NCBI RefSeq assembly: GCF_025698545.1
Contig: NC_068576.1
Location: 53,106,390 to 53,170,389 of the forward strand
DNA: 64,000 bases
Reading direction: 5' to 3'
Source: Gossypium raimondii
Taxonomy: Eukaryota > Streptophyta > Magnoliopsida > Malvales > Malvaceae
Shown: positions 1 through 12,818 of the stretch, in pieces
Layout of the letters: the number at the start of each line of letters is the position of its first letter
Position numbering within the stretch: the first letter of the stretch is position 1
Translations under genes and position numbers: made by a program
Notes under the pieces: model-generated
What the model was told of the DNA's origin: nothing
Seen by the model: the letters and a program-made list of their open reading frames with translations, nothing else
Database searches by the model: none

Positions 1-560
1 TTGTTTGGTTCCGTTAAGGGAAGTAGTAACCGGATTTAAATGTCCCACGCTGTTGAGGACATTGGTTCGAGCTAGGCTCTTCTAGAACGCAAAGCTACTG
101 GAGTTCTAAATCACGAACGTTTCTTTGGTTGTTCGATCGGTAAGGGTTAGTTATAGGACGTTCCATAACTAATTTACACAAGGAAGAGTTGGTGTCCGAG
201 ACGTCCTTGATAGCTATAACTAGCTATTGGAAAAGAGGAGTTCATCTAATTTCAAGGATCGGTTCAAAGACGAGAAAAACTCGTGCCTAAAGCTGAGCTT
301 AGTTTAATTAATTTTTCTTCAGATTTATTTAACTGCTTTTTATTAATTTATTTTCTGCTTTTACTTTTCACACATATTTTTCCTGTTTATTTTAGATTCC
401 AGGTTTTTAATTTTATCCTCCCCCAAATTTCTTGGGCACGACAATTGCCCAGACACGAATCTGGTCGAGAAAGAGAAACAATTTTCAGTAAACCCAGTCT
501 CTAAGGGATCGACCATGCTCCCTATACTGCTTTAATTGCAAATTAGGCGTAGGTTTATAT
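1..560 (+). mobile_element. LTR-retrotransposon remnant (LTR-proximal part)
   Basis: There is no coding capacity. The stretch has the texture of the region beside an LTR in plant retrotransposons, including the phrase gggatcgaccatgctccc near 507-526, which resembles wording common near LTRs of large plant Gypsy elements. The left end lies outside the window and no target duplication is visible, so the class is inferred. The 73-residue ORF at 283-504 is hydrophobic low-complexity sequence and is not counted as a gene. Confidence 0.4.
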
Positions 561-1494
561 TAGTGAACTCGACACCCATCACTACAATAACAAATATTGT
601 GTGTTAATTCTCTCATTACTTTTCTCTTTACGTTACTTTGTGTTTAACCTTTCTATTCGTTTCGTTACAAACAACAAAATTATTTTTCAAGTGCAAACCA
701 AGTAACTTCTTCACAAGTTAAAAAACCAAGACTACCCAAATTGAATTAAAATCTATTTTTTTATCTAATTCATAATAAATTTAAATTTTAGATGTAAGAA
801 TATTTTATATTTAAAACAATAAAAGTAATTTAAATATATTATATAATAAATATTTTCAAAAAAATCTTATAATAGTTATTGATTATTTCTTATTTAGTAG
901 AAAATGTATTATTTTTAAATATTTAAGAAAAGAAATTTATTTTGAATATTAATGTCATTATAGGTTTTTATCATATCTCTTCTTTTTGATACAATGCTTA
1001 GAATTACTCATAGCTCTTCCCTAACCCTCAAATGGGAGAGTAATGTGTTTTCGTCGTATTTTTTATTTGATCTTTAGTGCAATGGAGGTTTTCATCTACA
1101 TGGTGAGATTAAATGTCTTAAGCATAATAACATTTAAGAAAGACATTATATACCAATTTTAATTTTGAGAAATCCCTCTACAATAACATCGAGGTTAATT
1201 AATAAAACATTAAAGTAACCTTAAATCTGCAACATTTACAACAGCATCAATATTAGCTAAGCTAATAGCACATCTTTGTTAAAGAAATTCCTCGGTCTCA
1301 TGATGAAATTAGTTAAAGACTTTATATTATTCCGAAAAATGGAAGGCAAAGATATTGATAAGGCAATACAAATTAAGAGAAAACGAGGCCTTACCAATAA
1401 TATAACAAAAAAACCCAAATTATATTAAACCGAAGAATAGACTAGAGATCACTTATGGCAGTGTTAATTAAACTTAAAGGGGCCTTTTTGTTGC
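561..1494. other. AT-rich intergenic DNA downstream of LDH
   Basis: AT-rich sequence without a convincing reading frame. The last 50-150 bases before the lactate dehydrogenase stop codon are presumably its 3' UTR (minus strand). No other structure is seen. Confidence 0.4.
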
Positions 1495-2891
1495 TTACAT
1501 TCCCAACTGGCTCTGAACTTCAAGAATAGTTTTAGCTGATTCCCTAAGCCTCTCCATCTCTTCATCCGTCAAATGGATATTGGTGACACCTAATACTCCT
1601 CCCCTGCCCAGCTGCGTCGGCAAGCTCAAGAAAACGTCACCATCGATGCCGTAAAAACCCTTTGCAAGGACCGAAACTGGGTGGATTTTCCTCTGGTCTC
1701 TAAGCAGGCTCCTAGCCAAGTTAGCGACCGAGTAGCCAATTGCCCATGACGTATACCCTTTCAGGCTAATCACCTCATATGCACTCTCAACAACTGCCTT
1801 GTGGATGTTCTCAAGCGTCTCTTTTTCGTAGGCAATTTGTTGTTTCTCTAGGAAGCTCAACACCGGCACTCCACCAATACTGATGGTAGACCACAGTGCA
1901 ACCGAGCTGTCACCATGCTCACCAACTATGTAGGCCTGCAATTATTTTATAATGCTCACTAACTATTACATTAAATTTTAACTTTTAAAGTTTCGATTGA
2001 AAACGCAATAAAAAAGGTTCAACAACATATGAATGTCACGATCACGATAGCCTTCGAATGCCTTGAAAATTTTATGATATTTGAGAATTGAGAGTAATGG
2101 CTGCTTAAGAAATAATAAAATAAACTAAAGTTAGTGGCGTTATAGTGATTAATCTTTAAAAAAAAAAAATCACCCCACTAACAGAACAGGTATTACGTCT
2201 TTGGCATATTCCAAATGCCTTACTTTATAGTAGCCAGGAAAAAGACTTAATATTCTCAAAAAAAAAATAATATCAAACTGACCTGCACATCCTGAGCATT
2301 GACGTCCAAGTGATCAGCGATCAAGAACCGAAACCGGGACGAGTCCAAGTTCGTACCCGAACCGATGACCCGATTCGATGGGAATCCAGACATCTTCCAG
2401 GACACGTAAGTTAGCACATCCACGGGATTCGAAACAATCAAGAGAATCGAATCTGGTGAGTACTTTGCTAATGGAGGTATAATGTGCGAAAACAAAGCAA
2501 CGTTCCTCTGCAGCAGGTTCAGCCTAGACTCGCCAGGGTTCTGACGGGCTCCTGCAGTGACGATACAAAGATCCGATCCAACGGTGACGGCATAATCAAC
2601 GGAAGCAACAATCTTGGTACGTGGGAGGAAGGCAGCGGCGTGTTGGAGATCGAGCATTTCGCCACGGAGCTTGTCAGCCTTGGCGTCGATGAGGGCGAGT
2701 TCGTCGGCTAAGTCCTGAGTGAGGATGGTTTGGGCGATTGCCATGCCGACATTCCCAACTCCGATGACGGATACCTTGGTATGGCGCTTGGTGGAGGAAG
2801 GTGAGGCGGTATTTTGTATGGGCTTGAAGAAAGCCTGAGACAAGTCTAGACCGCCTGGACCCAAAGAAGAAGCTGAAGCACTGTGATGCAT
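1495..2891 (-). CDS. LDH: L-lactate dehydrogenase, two exons
   Basis: Cytosolic NAD-dependent L-lactate dehydrogenase, which interconverts pyruvate and L-lactate in low-oxygen fermentation. Exon 1 is 2283-2891 (203 codons) and exon 2 is 1495-1935, giving 349 residues, normal for plant LDH. The intron follows Q203, with donor CAG|GTCAGT and acceptor TTGCAG|GCC. The first in-frame ATG is at 2891, followed by the plant-type start [14 protein letters not shown]. The Rossmann motif GVGNVG is at 44-49 and the NAD-selecting Asp is D69. The substrate loop [10 protein letters not shown] has Q117, which marks LDH rather than malate dehydrogenase, and R123. The catalytic set D183, R186 and H210 (in GEHGDSS) is complete, with H210 encoded just after the splice junction. 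The frame is intact throughout. The family assignment is firm; induction by hypoxia is inferred from the family. Confidence 0.96.
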
Positions 2892-2957
2892 TGTAAATAA
2901 TTGAAGATGCAATAAGTAAATTTGTTTATGGACTCCTTTCAGCCGTGCCAGTCAAGG

Positions 2958-2964
2958 ATTTATA
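2958..2964 (-). promoter_or_regulatory. TATA box of the LDH gene
   Basis: The minus strand reads TATAAAT about 67 bases upstream of the LDH ATG. That spacing allows a short 5' UTR. Assigned by motif and position only. Confidence 0.5.
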
Positions 2965-4182
2965 GATGGAAAAAGAAAAAAGGGGTTGAGTGGAGAAGAA
3001 GAATGTGAACAGCCTTATTTTCTGTAAGACGGTCCAATGACTTTCCCTTCTTTCTTTCTTGCGCATTTTTATTCCGTTTAATTCAACCTTCAATTCTCTT
3101 TAACCTAGTGTCGACGCGCTATTCCTTATCGAAGGTTCCATGCAACGCAAACCAGAATTCACAATCCTCCTCCACGTTTATATTTTGACTGTTGACTAGA
3201 AGTTTTTTCAGTTTTTAATTATTTGTTAATTGCTACACCTAAATTTCTGAATTTCATTTTTCAACCATTGTATTTTGACCGTTGCGTTCTTACTGTTCGA
3301 TAAATGGAAAAATTAAATATTAAATTTAAATTATAAAATATAAAATATATTTGGTATTCTACTTGAAATTAAGTACAAAATGTAACTAAATTTTTGGTTA
3401 AATAATAATTTTTTGAGCAATCTCATTATAAGTCTTGGCCTTTTTTACATAATATTTAAGACTAAACATAGACCCTCCCAACTTATAAATAAGAGGATAA
3501 TGCTGACAAAGACACATTTTTCTCGCTTAACGAATAATGTTAAAAGTAAAATGCTTAACGAATAATGTTAAAAGAATAAAAATGAAAAAATATTTTTAAC
3601 TCTTTTCAATTTCATTTTTCAATGAGTTATCAAATAAGTCCTTATTTTTAAAGTATTCTTATTTTTCTATAATATAATTTCACATTTAAATTGTACTAAT
3701 TATTTTTATTTTATATCTACCTATTTCATTACCTGTGTTAAATAATTTTATTCTCTAATATTATTAGATAGTATAAATGTTATTTTATTATCCCCAAATT
3801 TATAAAGTCTTTAAAATTTCTCAACTAAAACACGAGGTTTAATTGCGGGGGAAATTGATATTCTCTAAATTACAGGGACTGATGGTGCAGGCAAAGATAG
3901 ACGGGTATGCCTCCTACGATGATAATCATGATGGAACCGACACATGGCGTCTTGAATGTTGTTATAGTCGGTGCATGTCGCGTCACGTGGTGCGGGCTCC
4001 TGCTACCGTACTAAATTTCATTCCCTCCAAAATCCGTGGGCAGTGAGAATGAACGAATCTGCTTTTGATATTTTATTATATTTTGCTTAAACGAATCCCG
4101 GTGTAAACGCATGAAAATAACGCTAATCTCAACTTTTTAGACTACATTTAAATTTAAATTTTGATTTGAAAATAATCAGTAT
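2965..4182. other. LDH upstream region, intergenic
   Basis: Holds the LDH promoter (read leftward), then AT-rich DNA. A 22-base phrase starting gcttaacgaataatg occurs twice at about 3525 and 3551. The 67-residue ORF at 3843-4046 resembles no known protein and is not called. Confidence 0.35.
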
Positions 4183-4655
4183 TAGGGTGAGTATTTAATT
4201 GAGTCAAGTTAAATCGAGTCAATTTTTTTAAATTAATTAAGTTGACGAATCTTATTTTAGCAACTAAACTCAATATGAAATTTTTCCCAAATTGAATCAA
4301 ACCGAGTCAAATCAAGTCGAGTTAACAAATTATATTATTTATCCTTAATGTTACATTTACATGAGCCGATTATTTAACTAGTAGATGAAGTACAAGATTA
4401 TTTAACTACATAAATAATATAATGGTTTTGCTTTTTAATTTAATGGGTAAACATTCATCAAAACGACGTAATTTTGTATTTTCTTATTCGGGTTTTCGAA
4501 TAACTCGAATTGTGTAATTCATATTTGAGTTAAACCGAAAAACTTAATTTTTTATTTGAGTTGATCCGAATGAATCGAATAACTTAAACTATTTAATTCA
4601 AAATTTAAATTTTTTATCAAATTTTCTTAATCGAATCGAGTTTTGCTCACCCCTA
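4183..4655. mobile_element. hAT-type MITE, 473 bp
   Basis: The left end reads TAGGGTGAG and the right end, reverse-complemented, TAGGGGTGAGCAAAACTCG. Both arms continue into related gagtcaa/gaatcga-rich sequence. The flanks are ATCAGTAT (4175-4182) and ATCAATAT (4656-4663), an 8-bp target duplication with one mismatch. An 8-bp duplication and TIRs starting TAGGG fit the hAT superfamily. It has no ORF, so it is non-autonomous. Confidence 0.7.
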
Positions 4656-4663
4656 ATCAATAT

Positions 4664-5440
4664 TACAGCAAATCAATCTGAATTACTAAAAGCAGTTTAG
4701 TGAGTCTTTAACAAGGACAAAATGTGTGCTAATGTCGTAATTTTTAGGTACTGATTACCACAATATTTCATTTCCTATTCTTACGGCTTTTTGTAACATT
4801 GGAAGAAAGTTCAAACCGGCAACCTAATTTGAGTTCTAGATAACTAATAACGTACCACGAAATTGCATTTAAGACATTGAAGTTTTCAAATATTATTTAG
4901 TTTTGATAAAAATTAACCATTTGTGGGCAATAGAAATTTCCCAGGATATTCGTAATAGAGGACTTTCAACTGCTCCCCATTTCTACAACATCATCATATT
5001 TTCTTGGTGGACAAGCCTAACTTTTGCCAACCAACTGGTCTTAGAACATGAAAAAACTAGGGGCTCTTCTCATTTCAACTATCCCGAGATGTATTCTCTA
5101 TCACTTTATAAGGAGAAAAATCGTCTGCCTTCCTTTTCTTCTGTTTCATTTTAATAAAAGGGAAGAGCAAAAGTTTATGATGATTAGTTAAAGTATTTAA
5201 TCTCTATATTCAGCCTAAATTAATATTGTAAATTTTAGTTTTGTATTTTTTGAATTTTGAGATTTTAGTCTTCATTTAAATGATAGTAGTTAAATTTTTA
5301 TACTAATAATGTATTATATGTAAAGTTATACATTTATTTTATATTTTCCAATCGAATCATTCTAATCCCTATATTTTTTAATTTCAACATTTAATATGTT
5401 CAAATAGTAAATTATCATAACAATATAACAAAATTTAATA
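4664..5440. other. Intergenic DNA
   Basis: AT-rich, no recognisable gene. The 83-residue ORF at 4903-5154 has no visible domain or codon signal. Confidence 0.3.
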
Positions 5441-5448
5441 ACAATAGT

Positions 5449-6266
5449 TTGGTCATAACAGACAACAAAACTTTTTTTTCAACCCTTCTCAAGGATTGGC
5501 TCATGCAAACCTTTAGGGAGACTGTGGTGTTACATTTTCAAGTGCCATGGAGTATGTTATTTACTGCTATATTATGGGTTTGTAGAAAGATAGAAATGAC
5601 AATTTCTAATGTCAGATTGTCACTCGCGGTCAATATATTAGAGTATGCTCTCTCTTTTGCTAAGGATATTCATAAGGCAATGTTCTCAAATGTTTCTCGC
5701 ATCTTACAAGGATCACTTTGGGTTTAGTGGAAAAAGCTACCTGCCAAGGTTTGTATTTTAAACACGGATGAGGTTGTTAAAGGTCGATCCAAATTGGCTT
5801 CGGTGGGGGATAGTACATAAACAAATGGGCAGCTGGATTAAGGGCTTTATGCTGAAAATTGGGACATCAAACAACAAACAAGTTGAGCTCTGAGGCGTTC
5901 ATTAAGGACTACGGCTCGCGAAAAATTTGGGCATCTCCAAACTAATAGTTGAACTGGATGCTTCACTTGTGGTACGTTTCTTGACTAGGCCACTTGATGA
6001 CGATCACTGTATGACACCTTGATTACAGATTGTGTGAAGTTCATAAAGGAGGGGTGGATGCTCGAAGTGAGACATGTACTAAGGAAGGGAAACATGTGCG
6101 TCGACCACCTAGCCAATTTAGCACAGGACATAGCAGTTGGGGTGGTTCTTCTAGGCTCTCCACCCGCAAGCATTTACCTTTTTATGCTAGCTGATGCTTG
6201 TGGAAGAGGAATAGTCGGAACTTAGTTTGTCTTCTATTTCACTTTGTACAAAAAAAAAAAAAAAAA
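5449..6266 (+). mobile_element. LINE 3' fragment: RNase H-like region and poly(A)
   Basis: The 3' part of a non-LTR retrotransposon, broken by stops and frameshifts. Across frames one can read GSWIKGF, then LRLA.NLGISKLIVELDASLVV, then ITDCVKFIKEGWMLEVRHV followed by RKGNMCVDHLANLA. This is the order of motifs in the plant RNase H-like domain (RVT_3 type) found at the C-terminus of LINE polyproteins. The clearest piece is 6019-6225. A run of A at about 6249-6266 follows, the expected poly(A) tail. The 5' reverse-transcriptase part is missing or unrecognisable. Not functional. Confidence 0.7.
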
Positions 6267-6353
6267 CAGTTTCACTCATTACTAAAATTTAAAATTTTAA
6301 AAAGTAATAATACTAAAACTGACCAACTTAACTTATGCATAGTACATGGATTA

Positions 6354-7696
6354 TGTAACAGCCTGATTAGTGTAGACCGTATCGAAATGTTGTTTGGTGA
6401 ATTACCCGTTAAATGTTTAGGTGGTGTATTGCGTGGATTTGACAATATGCTCGATTGCGGAATGCCTCGTTGGAATTTGCCATTTGAAAAACTCTAGGTT
6501 TTGGCGGACTCTTTTGTGAGATCATCCTCCAACTCCGATACTTTGGGCAAACTTGTTAGTTCGCGGATCGATAGACTTGTTTTCCGTGTTTTAGCGTGAA
6601 AACGATGGCTCGATGAGTATCGTTAGAATTTAGTTGAGACCTAGTTGGAATTGCACTAGAGTAGTGTAGATGACAGTTTGATGTGTTTAGGTAGCTGAAT
6701 GACTTGTTTAGTTACCTTGTCTAGTGAACAAGCAGCGTTTCACAACTTATAAGGTTGTTTAGTGGTAGTAGTTGTGTTTGATAGAAAAGATTGTCGATAA
6801 AAGTAATGTATAGCTATGATAATGGGTAGGAAAATTAGTTTCTTTTTCATTTCTTGCTAGCACGTTTGTAAGCAAACTCTTAAGTTCTCTATTTTTCATT
6901 AAGAAAACAATGAAGGTTTTTGGTAGCTAGCCAATATTCCATTGTTAAGTACCAACTTGCTGGTAATTTCTGGAAAACAATTAGGTTGCTATTGAAGGGG
7001 AATTTACGTTTTGCATTAGTGTATGTATAGATTTTAAGAACTGGTTCGAGAGGAAGGAGACTTCCTGATTAGGGATTGCATGCAACCAATTCATGCATGC
7101 ATGATTACATTTTTTAATAGAGAAATGGTTTGATGTTTATAATTGTTTCTTATTTATCTCAAGAAGCTAGTAAAGGTCCGAGCAATTGAGGCAAATAACC
7201 AGTAGAGTAGATTCTGTTTTAGAGTTATTGGTGAGCTCCTTCTTACTTCCTTTGAATTATCAAACTTCCATGATATGTGGTTTTGTACGGTAAGTTGTCT
7301 CTATTGTAAATGAGTTGATATGTTGTGTTTGGACGTATGTGTAATAAATCAGTATTCTATGTGTGAGCATGGTCATTGTCGATGTAAAAACACCCTCCTT
7401 GTTGCACGAGCCCAGTACCAGACAAGTTGTGATATATGAAAATATGGAAAAGTGATATGTTTGTGATGCCTCTAGTAGGGCAGTTAAATTGCAAACCAGA
7501 CTGACAGATCATGACTCGACCTTGTAGGAGAACACGTGTTCAACTTAACAAGGATGTTACGATGAGTTATGGTGGAATATGAATATGAAAATGAACATGG
7601 TTGATAAGTGATTTCGATTTCTGAAACACGGGTTCGAGGCTGGCACAATAATGGGTTGTTGATAAGCATGCATGTTTGTGACTAAGGGGTGTTACA
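6354..7696 (+). mobile_element. Probable solo LTR bounded by TGTAACA and TGTTACA
   Basis: It opens TGTAACAGCC and closes GGGGTGTTACA, the TG...CA ends of an LTR with 7-bp inverted termini. There is no protein-coding content and no second copy beside it, so a solo LTR is the best reading. A 5-bp target duplication was not found. The same terminal pattern recurs at 9100, 10703 and, reversed, 38187-40427. Confidence 0.5.
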
Positions 7697-7805
7697 AACT
7701 AGAAGCAAAATTTTATCTCATATATATACTAGTCTGGTTCCAACTCACTCTTTGATTTGATTGATTGTTTTTTTTTTTTGGACAAATTATAAAGTTAAAA
7801 TTTGA

Positions 7806-8070
7806 TGGTTAAAATACGTTTCACATCCTTATATACTTTGTACATTTAGAATTTAATCCCATTACTTTTATTTTTTAAAAATTATTCTCTCTACTTTTCA
7901 AAATTAAAATTCAGATCCACTTGACAGCAAAAATTGTTTTGTTAACAATGTTAACAATTAAACTTACATTTTAAAAACTGAAAAGTATAGGGATTAAATT
8001 CTAGAAAGGAAAGTAGAGGGCTAAAATCCAAAAGTACAAAAAACATAGGGACTTGGAGCATGTTTAACCA
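7806..8070. mobile_element. MITE, about 265 bp
   Basis: The left end TGGTTAAAATACGTTTCACATCC is matched by the inverted right end TGGTTAAACATGCTCCAAGTCC. The arms continue with related phrases of the type 'aatttaatccc..tactttt'. No ORF. A degenerate relative of the left arm appears at about 47790-47910, and similar wording occurs at 24245-24761. Superfamily not determined. Confidence 0.6.
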
Positions 8071-8883
8071 AAATTTGAATAAAATTTGTTAAATTATATC
8101 TTTTTTACAACGATGGTTTGAACCCAAACTATTTCAAAACATTTGTTATAGAATACCTAATTTGAATTTAAAATAAATGAATGTTGCAGACAAATGGTAA
8201 CATTTGTTATGTAATGACCTAATTTGAATCTAAGAACTCAATTAAAACATTTTAAAGTTTATAGACTAATTTAAAAATGAACCCATACTTTGAAGACATT
8301 GATGGAAATTAACCCATAACAAAAATAAAGAAAAACAAGTAGAATGAAATTTCTAAATTATATATCTAACCCTTTTTTTTAACAAAAAACATGCGCTAGC
8401 TGCATGGGGAAGAGGAAGAGTAGTGTCACACTTCTGGGTTGAAGAAACACCACCAAAAATTGAGGCCCTCATAACCAGAGAATATAGGAAAACTGACTAA
8501 AAAGAAATGTTTATTGCGAGAGAAGGTTGAGTCCGGAGAAGGGAAAGGGTCATAAAAAATCTGAGGAACTCAGAAATGGATGGATCGAAGCAGTAAAGAT
8601 ACAATGCAGATTGCAAATCTAAAAGCTAAAATCCATCAGGGAAGAAAAGCACAGTGACATAAAAATTGAAGAGGGAACGTTTTTTAAGGTTTTGTTTTTC
8701 TGTTTATTTTCTTCGTTTTTTTGTTTCTATCTGACCATTGGAATGTGAAAACCCAGGGGTAGTGCCCATGGTTTTTTACTGTTAGATTTCTTTTCTGTTT
8801 CTCCATTTTCTTAGGAACTTTTTCTCCCTTTTTCAATAAAAGTGGCTAGCTTTTAATTTCAAAAAAAGAAGAAGCTAGGCTAA
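8071..8883. other. Intergenic DNA
   Basis: No reading frame of interest. The segment 8395-8880 is less AT-rich than its surroundings and ends in ...aataaaagtggctagctttt followed by an A-rich run, which could be a LINE or retrogene tail. Nothing further can be supported. Confidence 0.25.
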
Positions 8884-9099
8884 AAGTAAACCTGATCATG
8901 GGCCAGGTTTTGGCCGAATCGATGCAAAATTTTAGGCTCGGATTCGACCTAAAAAATAGGCCTAAAATTTTACCCAAGCACGACCCAAATAAAAATGCTA
9001 AACCTGAGCCTGGCCTAACCCATCCGTATTAATTTTTTAGATTATTTTTTATACAAAAATAAATTTAAAAAATATAATACATCAAAACATTAAAATAAA
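8884..9099. mobile_element. Decayed, interrupted copy of the 59.7-kb hAT MITE
   Basis: It begins taaacctgatcatgggcc, then has 'aaaattttaggc', 'aggcctaaaattttaccc' and 'aacctgagcctggcc'. The intact MITE at 59661-60006 has the same phrases in the same order. The right half is missing: the copy stops where the TGTAACA element begins at 9100, so that element probably inserted into it. Confidence 0.5.
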
Positions 9100-10702
9100 T
9101 GTAACAACCTGTTTTCAGTAAAAATCGAAACAGTGGTTTCGGGACCACAAATCCGAATCCGAAAAGAAAATTATTTTAATATTATTTCATAGTCTGCATT
9201 ATGATTGAAATATCATATGAAAAATTCGTAAAGAAATTTTATCAATTACATGTTTAATTTAATAGAAATGACCAAATTGCATAAAGTGCAAAAGTTGGCT
9301 TCTAGTAGCTATATGTATCAAATAGCTATGGAATTCAAAATTTGAGGTCCTTATATGGTAAGTATACCAATTAGTTAAGTTAGTAGATAAGTGCGATGAT
9401 TCATCATTGGAAATTTAAGAAAAGAAAAGGACTAAATTAGAAAGAGAAATAATTAAAGATGATAAAAATCTAATATCATCTCATTTCATCATCTTTCCCA
9501 AATCAAAATATATGGAAACCCTAGCCATGGAATTTGGGTTTTGAGCAAACTTATTTGGCTCAATTAGGTATGTTTCTTGTCCCGTTTTTAGTAATTTTTA
9601 TATTTCCGAGATCGAAATAGCTTAATCTAGCTATCTCGGGGATTAGTTTGTAAAGTTATCAAAGTACTAGGGCTTTGCCATGGATGAATATAGTTGAATT
9701 ATGAAGTTTTATGGTAGAAAATGAAAGGTTGTTGATAGATAAAACAACTTTTGTAAAGGGAATTTTGATGAAATTGTGATTTAGGGATTAAATTGTAAAG
9801 ATATAAAATTCATGGAAAAAATTCTGAATTTTATAAAATACATGGGCTATTAATGTTACATGTAAAAATTATCTAGGCTTGGAATAAGGATTAAATTGCA
9901 TGAATTTCATTTTCCGAGCTTAGGGACGAAATTATAATTAATCAAAAGTATAGGGGCAAAATGATATTTTTGCCTAAGGTGTGAATTGGATTGAATTGAG
10001 TATGAATTGTATTAAATTAATTTTAAATTCATTTGTATAGATTCGGATAGACCAAATACGCGGTTAGATCGAGAAAAAAATGTTGAATTAGTAGATTTTG
10101 CATACACGAACAATTATCGAGGTAAGTTCGTGTAACTAAATTGTGTATGTTTATATGTTTAAATTGAATATTATGTTTTTGAAATGTATAAATGCCATAT
10201 ATATGAAATTGATCACATATCCAACAATGTCCGATAAATAACAAGTCCTTTTTGGATAAATGAGATTCAGTGGATACAGGGTTTGTAACACCATTAACCC
10301 ATGTGCCAAGCCGTGTGAAAAATATTGAGCATTCTGTTTTGAATTTTAAGATGCAAGGGACACACGGCCAGAACATACGGCCATGTGCTAGGCCGTGTGT
10401 CACACACGGCTGAGACACACGCCCGTGTGGACAAAATAAGGCCATTTCTAAGCCTTATTTCTTACCCATTTGATCATCCACCTACACAAACATTTTAACA
10501 CATCCAAAAGCCAATCCGAAACATTTAAATCATGTCAAACTCAAGTCTCATACATACCATATCACCTCATAAATCCATGTTTGTGAATTTATCTATTTGA
10601 CCATATTTACTTAATATCACACTAATATTCATAAACCAAATTAAGCACTTATATCAAACTTGAAATTAACTCATATGTTAGTATACCAAAACACATTCAT
10701 CA
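9100..10702 (+). mobile_element. Degenerate LTR-like element (TGTAACA family)
   Basis: It starts TGTAACAACC and continues cgaaacagtggtttcgggac, shared in related form with the element at 10703 and with the inverted end of the element at 38187-40427. Segment 10290-10440 is rich in cacacggcc/ggccgtgtg palindromes, a texture known from cotton Gypsy LTRs. The right boundary is not certain; another TGTAACA start follows at 10703. The ORF at 10029-10445 (minus) lies in this repeat and is not a gene. Confidence 0.5.
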
Positions 10703-12030
10703 TGTAACAACTCAGTTTTGACCCTAATCGGAATAATAGTTTCGGGACCATAAATCCGAGTCAGAAAAATATTTTAATATTATTTTTAGTGTTTATTATA
10801 TGTTAAGTTATAGGTGTGAAAAATTAGTGTGGAAATTTAATTGTTTGAAGGTTCAATTTGATAAAAAGGATTTAATTGCGTAAAATGAAAATTTAGGGGT
10901 TAAATCTAAAAATATCTAATTGTTGTTGTCTTTTAAAAATGGGGGTCTTAAATGACAATTAGACCATTTAAAAGATAGAGGGTGGCTATGGACAACTATA
11001 TCCTTATGTTATATGAAATATAAATTATTTATTAAAGGTTAATAAGGTAAATAAATAAAATACTAATATATGTTATTTAAAAACAAAGTAAAATTCAATT
11101 GTTATCATCCTTGTTTAGCCGAAACTAGAGAAAAGAAAGAAGAGAAAAACACAAGCATAGGTTCGGCCATACTCAAGCTTGATTTAAGGTTCGTTTTAGC
11201 TCGGTTTTTTATAATTTTTACGTTTTTGAGATAGTTGCTTTGAATACTTCAAAACCCATGTCTTAATTTTGTGAATTGTTGATGATTTTGAAATGTGCCA
11301 TTGATGAATGCTTGAACTTTGTGATAGTTGATGATAAAAAATGAAAGATATGTGATAGATTAACATGTTTTGTCTTTGAATTTTTAGTGAATTTGAGTAA
11401 TTAGAGCTAAATTATGAAAATAAATTTGAGGGACTAAAATGTGAAATAAATGAAACGTGTGGACTTATATGAAGACAAGAAACATTCGGCCCTAGCTTAG
11501 TGTGGGCAAATTTTGTGTATTTTGTGTTTTGTGCAAAAATGATTAAATTGCAAAAAATGTAAAATGTCAGGGACAAAATGGTAATTTTCTCATTTATGTA
11601 TTTTTGGATTTAATTGAATGTTTTGATGAATAAAAAGGTTAAATTTGAATATGTTTAGATCAAGAAACGAAGAAAACGGAATTGGATCGGGGGAAAACGA
11701 AAGTAGTTGAATAGTCGATCGTGTCCGCTGATATCCGAGGTAAGTTTATTAGCTATTTAATTTTATTAAATCAGTTTATATGTATGAATATCAAATGTAT
11801 TTATGTTGAATTAAAATTAAAAGTATATAAATCGAATGAAAAGTATGAAAATTATGTATATATATATGTTAGGTTCGAATGAGTATGAATATACAAATAT
11901 ATATACATCAATGTCCTTGTAAATAATTTAGGTATGGAACTATAGGTATGTATATATGTCAATAAAGTTTGAATTTAGTTAATGTTGTTTGTTTCATATG
12001 TTTACATGATGTTCGAATAGATATATAAAG

Positions 12031-12066
<36 letters not shown>
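12031..12066. repeat. (AT)n(GT)n microsatellite
   Basis: About eleven AT units followed directly by about seven GT units. A compound dinucleotide repeat likely to vary in length. Confidence 0.9.
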
Positions 12067-12736
12067 ATCAAATATTTGTATAAGTTGGATTGAATAAGCA
12101 TATATATATATGAATAAATAATTATATTGAGTATAAGTATGAAATTATATTTATATATATATATGTGTGTTAATTTCGAATATGTATGTGTATAATGTAT
12201 AAAGGTACAAGTTCTTGTTTGAAAATAAGTATAGAAATATATATATATTTGTTAGATTCGAATAAGTATACATGTGTATATATATAAGATCTTGTTTTGA
12301 AATTAAGTAAGAATTTATTTATGTATATTATAAATTGAATATGTTTATATATATCATGTATGTATAATTTCTTGTGTCGAAGTTAGTTTTGGAGTTATAT
12401 ATGTACATATGAAGTCGAATATGTATGTATATATGTATAAGATTTGCATTGAATCAAAAGTATGAAATTGTTATCCTAGTTTATATTAATATGTTTGAAT
12501 GTTAAATGTATATTATTCAAGTATAAAATAAGTTGAATATTATGATAGTAATATTAGAAATCTATAGTATAAATATATATGTATTCGGTTGAATCATTGA
12601 ATTGGTAAGTTGGAATTGATGATCGAGTTTATTATATATTCATGTGTATCAAAGAATATGAGTTATAAATTTTAAACAGAATCTTTGTGCAGGAATTTTG
12701 TATGCATATATAGCTCGAAAATGAATTATATCTTAT

Positions 12737-12818
12737 GTGATCTGAATCAGGTTATAAACCTAGCAGGCTAAGTGCCGGTGATCTGAATCAGGATATAAGC
12801 CTAGCAGGCTAAGTGCCG
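12737..12818. repeat. 41-bp tandem repeat, two copies
   Basis: Units 12737-12777 and 12778-12818 both begin gtgatctgaatcagg and end ggctaagtgccg, with only two or three differences. A third unit starts (gtgaatctg) but diverges at once. It lies inside the TGTAACA-family element. Confidence 0.85.

Noticed and set aside
2892-2912. Upstream extension of the LDH frame starting MHLQLFT
   Set aside because: It begins with TTG; the first ATG gives the N-terminus usual for plant LDH.
10029-10445. 138-residue minus-strand ORF
   Set aside because: It lies in the cacacgg/ccgtgtg palindrome-rich LTR-like repeat; its residues simply translate that repeat, and there is no domain.
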